From assembly GCA_028023455.1 (NCBI GenBank), contig JAQFVV010012477.1:1359501-1423500 (forward strand): DNA of 64,000 bases. Reading direction: 5' to 3'. Made by a program: the position numbers and the translations under genes. Within the stretch, counting starts at the first letter, position 1, and every line of letters starts with the position of its first letter. Below, piece by piece: positions 60,182-64,000 of this stretch. The stretch comes from Epiperipatus broadwayi (Eukaryota > Onychophora > Udeonychophora > Euonychophora > Peripatidae). The notes beneath the pieces are model-generated. The model made no database searches and had not been told where the DNA came from. It worked only from the letters and a program-made list of their open reading frames with translations.

Positions 60182-61346
60182 AAAAATAGAAGCCATAATT
60201 ATTATTATCTTATTGTATGGATAGACATGTCAATTTCTTGCAGATCCTTCAGTCCTTTGCACTGAAGATTTTTATTTTGACAATAATATTATTTTAAATG
60301 TAGAAAATGATTTGAGAAAAACTAAAGAGTGATATTTATAAACAAGATGAATAATTTATTAAATGTGCAATATAATTGCATAAATATGCATAAATTATCA
60401 AAGATTGTTAATCATATTGAAATTTTAATATAGTTTAACATTGAGTACACTTTAATTTTTTATGTTTTAATTGTAAGTGCTTTTAACATTCAGTCCTCTT
60501 ATGAACTAGGTATAGTTTTTATTTATTCATATAATAATATATTAAAAATTGTGAAGTTAATTTAAATGTTCTATTTATATATATATAATTACTCTCAATA
60601 TATATATTGTAACCATAAGTTTTGCATCCTGAACTATGTTTCTGTTATATATATAGTTTCCTTCTTTTCATATTAGTCAGTTTGAATATTACATGAAATA
60701 AGTTATTTAATAAGTTATGTTATAAGTTATAAAACTGTTAATATATTATATTTTTTATAAGAAGTCTAAACAAAAGAAGCTTAAATATTTTTAAAATAAC
60801 AGTCAAGCTATTTTTGTAATTTTCAATATTTCAAAGTTATAGATTTAACACTATTGTTACTTTATAGCTTGTTCTTAATTTAAAAATGCAATTATACATT
60901 TAATGTAGTTTAGACAATGTTTATTAAATTAAGTTGTTCAAAACAAAGGATTTAATAATAATTTATAAACTTGTATAATGCTAATAGCTAGAATTTATTT
61001 AAAAAGTTTTAATGATTAGTTTAAATCTTTTAAGTGTGTTTGCACATGAAATATTTGTTTTGACATAAAGATGAAGTTTAAAGAAACTGATTATTATTTA
61101 AGTTTTTAGTTTAAGATAAATTTATATTTAAAACAATTCATTTTGTAATATTTTGTTTAAAAACATTTATTATTTTTAAAAACATTATATTATTTTAATT
61201 TTGAGAACTTTTAAAAAAGTTAATTAAAAGTTATTGATACTGCAATATTTAATTAAGTAATCATTTATAAATTCATTATGTAATATTAGTTGTTGTTTGA
61301 AAAATTCACATTTTTTAAAAATAAAGCATTACATTAGATTATTTTC
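60182..61346 (+). repeat. 1.16-kb direct repeat, right copy
   Basis: The partner of 57234-58376. It begins within the A-rich end of the LINE (AAAAATAGAAGCC) and ends at ATTAGATTATTTTC, after which the genomic sequence continues with TTTGACAGC. It carries a ~22-bp insertion near 60580 (ATAATTACTCTCAATATATA) that is absent from the left copy. Confidence 0.95.
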
Positions 61347-64000
61347 TTTGACAGCTAATTAGAAGTCAACTTAATATTGTTAATTAATCTCCTAAATGTG
61401 TCATTCATAGATTTCTTCACATCACTTAACTTACCATATAAAAACAACTGACCATGTGTTTTAACTTATTTAATTACTTGTTCTCACTTTTTCATTATGT
61501 GTTAATTCACTAAACATCAAATTTATTAATTTTAAACCATGAATAACTAGCATAATATCTGCTTGGACTTTCTGTTTAGTCTGTCCCATTATGTATCTCT
61601 CAAAATTATACATTATAAGAAATTTTTTTAAAAAAACTTCTAATAAACAGAAGGAAATGATAAACTGTTCCATTGCTTTGTAGTGACTGAAATTTTTATG
61701 GAGATGTAAATAATTATATTGCTAGAACTATAATTAATTTTTATGATTGAATTTAATGAAATTAAGTCTGATAATATTTTGAATACAAGAACTCTCTTTA
61801 CCTTTATAAATAAGTTATTAATTTTATTCTACTTCTAATTATAAACTGAATATTTGCTTTATTATTTACAAGTGTTCATTGTTATACTATATTTTTTTTT
61901 ATAACAAGATTTGAACTCTGGTAACTTGAGGAATATATTAAGAATAATAAAAGTGACTGTAAAATAATAATTCTGTAATTTAATGTGTTTGATTTGTTGT
62001 TGAAATAAATTATATTAGTAATAGTATGTTTTCATGTTAACATGATAATCAATGGGAAAAAAGCATTGTGCTAATTTCAGCACTTTTATAATTGAAATAT
62101 GTAATTATTGCATTTTCAGGGATTGTGTCTCATTTTTTAAATATGTTGTGGAAGTTGTGAATTTTATCACTACATAAAATGTGTTATAAAATATATTTAA
62201 TTTGTATGGAATCTTTTATTTGCTATGGAAATAAAAATATATATTTGTGCAGAAATATATTTTATCTAAATACTTTTACTTGCTATAAAATATAATATGA
62301 TGTTAGGCTATCTGCAATCTACATATTGTTTTATTAACTTCATATTTCATTAGAGGAATTAATGTTGCGCTCTCTGTATCCTTCATGTTATTTCAAATAA
62401 CACTGTGCTATTTATAAATTATGAATTGCTTCAAGCTAAACATTCATTGGAAGAAATAATGTTATTAAATTTTATATTGTTTTAAATAATACAGTGCTAT
62501 TTTAACTTGAATGGCTTTAAATTTTTGACAACATGCTTTTTTCAAAATGTGATATTTAATCATTGAGACTATTTTAATAAAATATATATTTTAATAGACA
62601 CATTATCTAAGCTATAGTGCTATGTAGAATATATTGGAATCATTGATTTCAGAACTAAAAAACTATTATAATTGTAGAAAGAGCAAAAGTAAATATTCTA
62701 GACATAAGTTAATTTGTATATTTCATATATTTGTATAATTTTATTTGCTTATAATTTATGTAGAATGTGTGCTATATGGGTATTTGAGTTTTGGGCATAT
62801 ATTTTCATTGTGATTTAATCACAGGTAATATTTACACCTAGTATGGAATTATTTTCAGTGTGGTACAAATGAATGATTGAATTATTGGATTTGATGTTCT
62901 AGTTCTTATTAAATTGCTAAGCCATAAATTCATATGCCTATTTATTTTATTTTAATTATAAAATGTTTTATCAGTTTGTCATATCATGCATTTAGGTTTA
63001 TTATATGATAAATAGTATTCAAAGCCAGTTTTATATATTGTTTTAGTAATGCTTTTGAAGTATGATGTCATAGATCACATGTAGCTGATAATGCTGTTTT
63101 ATCAAATTTTATGATAGTTTATTCTTATTAAGTTTACAAAGATTAGTGTTAAAATCCTAAGTCCTTATTTACACTTATGGACAACTGTTTACTTTTGTAT
63201 TATTCCATCATTTTGCCTGTTACATTTCTTGATGTTTTGGAGAGAAAATGTGGAAGGCATGCATAATGCCCTTCATATATTTATCTTGCTTTTGATAAGA
63301 GAGTAGTTTGAGTATTTTAGTGCCATTGTTATGCATATTGTGCATATTTGATATGTAATAAACATGATAAAATATTCTATGTATAAATGTAGATCATTAT
63401 TTTATATTGGCTTAGGAAATTATGCATCTTCTCGATATTCAGTGTTATTTTGTTCTTAACAATATTCATTTGCCAGAACACTGAATCCATTTCATACTTA
63501 TGTCATATTGGGAAGTAAGCTAAATTAATAATATAAATGTGAGAACTTTCTTAATTCATAGATGTTAGTATGTTTTTTATGTATTTACATTTATTACTAA
63601 AATATTGTGATAATTGTATCATTTTAATCATATTACAATTACAATCATATATATTTTTTATATTTTCTAGTCTTAATAAAATCTTTTTTTTTTTTTTAAT
63701 TTTGACTTTTATCCATATCATCATCTGCATCAGAAAATCTAAATCACACAAATATTATAATATTTCAAATATAAGAATACAACAATACTTTAAAATTCAT
63801 TTTATTAAAGTTTATATTGTTTGTTTGGTTAAGATTATTTGATTTTATTGTTTTAATTTGAATTGCAAGAAAGCCTTTGGTATGATATATAAATATGAAC
63901 AAAATCTCTTTCTTATGGGTGTTATTTCAGATTATTGAACAAGCAGAGTCACTTTAAATATAAGTCTTATTATTACTTACAATTAGAATAATTTATTTAT
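61347..64000. other. AT-rich spacer to the window end
   Basis: No gene, RNA or repeat boundary was recognised. The ORFs near 63551-63842 on both strands are low-complexity. Confidence 0.5.

Noticed and set aside
57234-61346. The 1.1-kb direct repeats as LTRs of a retrovirus-like element
   Set aside because: They lack TG...CA ends, a primer-binding site and a polypurine tract. The enclosed RT is of LINE type with a CCHC tail and an A-rich 3' end.

Overview
The window looks like intergenic or deep intronic DNA from a large, AT-rich, transposon-filled animal genome. There is no operon structure and no long intact host gene. Almost every ORF is short, chance-like and AT-biased. The recognisable protein homologies all belong to metazoan mobile elements: non-LTR retrotransposons, hAT, Merlin (ISXO2/IS1595-like) and an LTR-element remnant. 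The mix of elements and the style of the interspersed repeats suggest a mollusc, perhaps a coleoid cephalopod. That assignment is an inference, not shown by any marker gene.

Layout. 1-9.2 kb is very AT-rich, G-over-C sequence holding a 352-bp palindrome (1383-1734) and a pair of foldback elements (7.69-8.2 kb). 9.27-10.02 kb is the decayed C-terminal half of a hAT transposase of the GTF2IRD2-like type. 13.8-15.7 kb is a broken LTR-retrotransposon-like remnant. 19.9-20.8 kb is a nested inverted-repeat block. 22.5-23.1 kb holds a tRNA-like relic and a well-spaced CCAAT/TATA/initiator set, the only candidate for a host promoter. 27.0-30.1 kb is a nearly full-length but dead LINE (endonuclease, RT, CCHC tail). 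30.6-33.4 kb is a cluster of one ~400-bp repeat in both orientations, interrupted by a 497-bp hAT element with a perfect 8-bp target duplication. 33.7-34.3 kb is an RTE-type LINE 3' end. 34.7-35.4 and 48.2-48.9 kb are dimers of a second, ~470-bp repeat. 39.8-42.0 kb is a whole Merlin DNA transposon with TIRs and a decayed transposase. 45.5-46.5 kb is a large foldback element. 56.2-56.5 kb is a compound tetranucleotide array. 57.2-61.3 kb is a recent 5'-truncated LINE flanked by two ~1.15-kb direct repeats.

The two most interesting signals are these. First, two different tandem or dimeric repeat families share a motif with the layout of a hammerhead ribozyme: CTGATGA, a 15-nt stem-II hairpin, then GAAA. 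The spacing is constant in all eight copies located. This resembles retrozymes or the terminal repeats of Penelope-like elements. Second, the LINE at 58.4-60.2 kb is flanked by ~1.14-kb direct repeats that differ by only about 1% by eye. They sit exactly where a target-site duplication should be, but are far longer than usual.

All alignments were made by eye. Boundaries of decayed elements are approximate.
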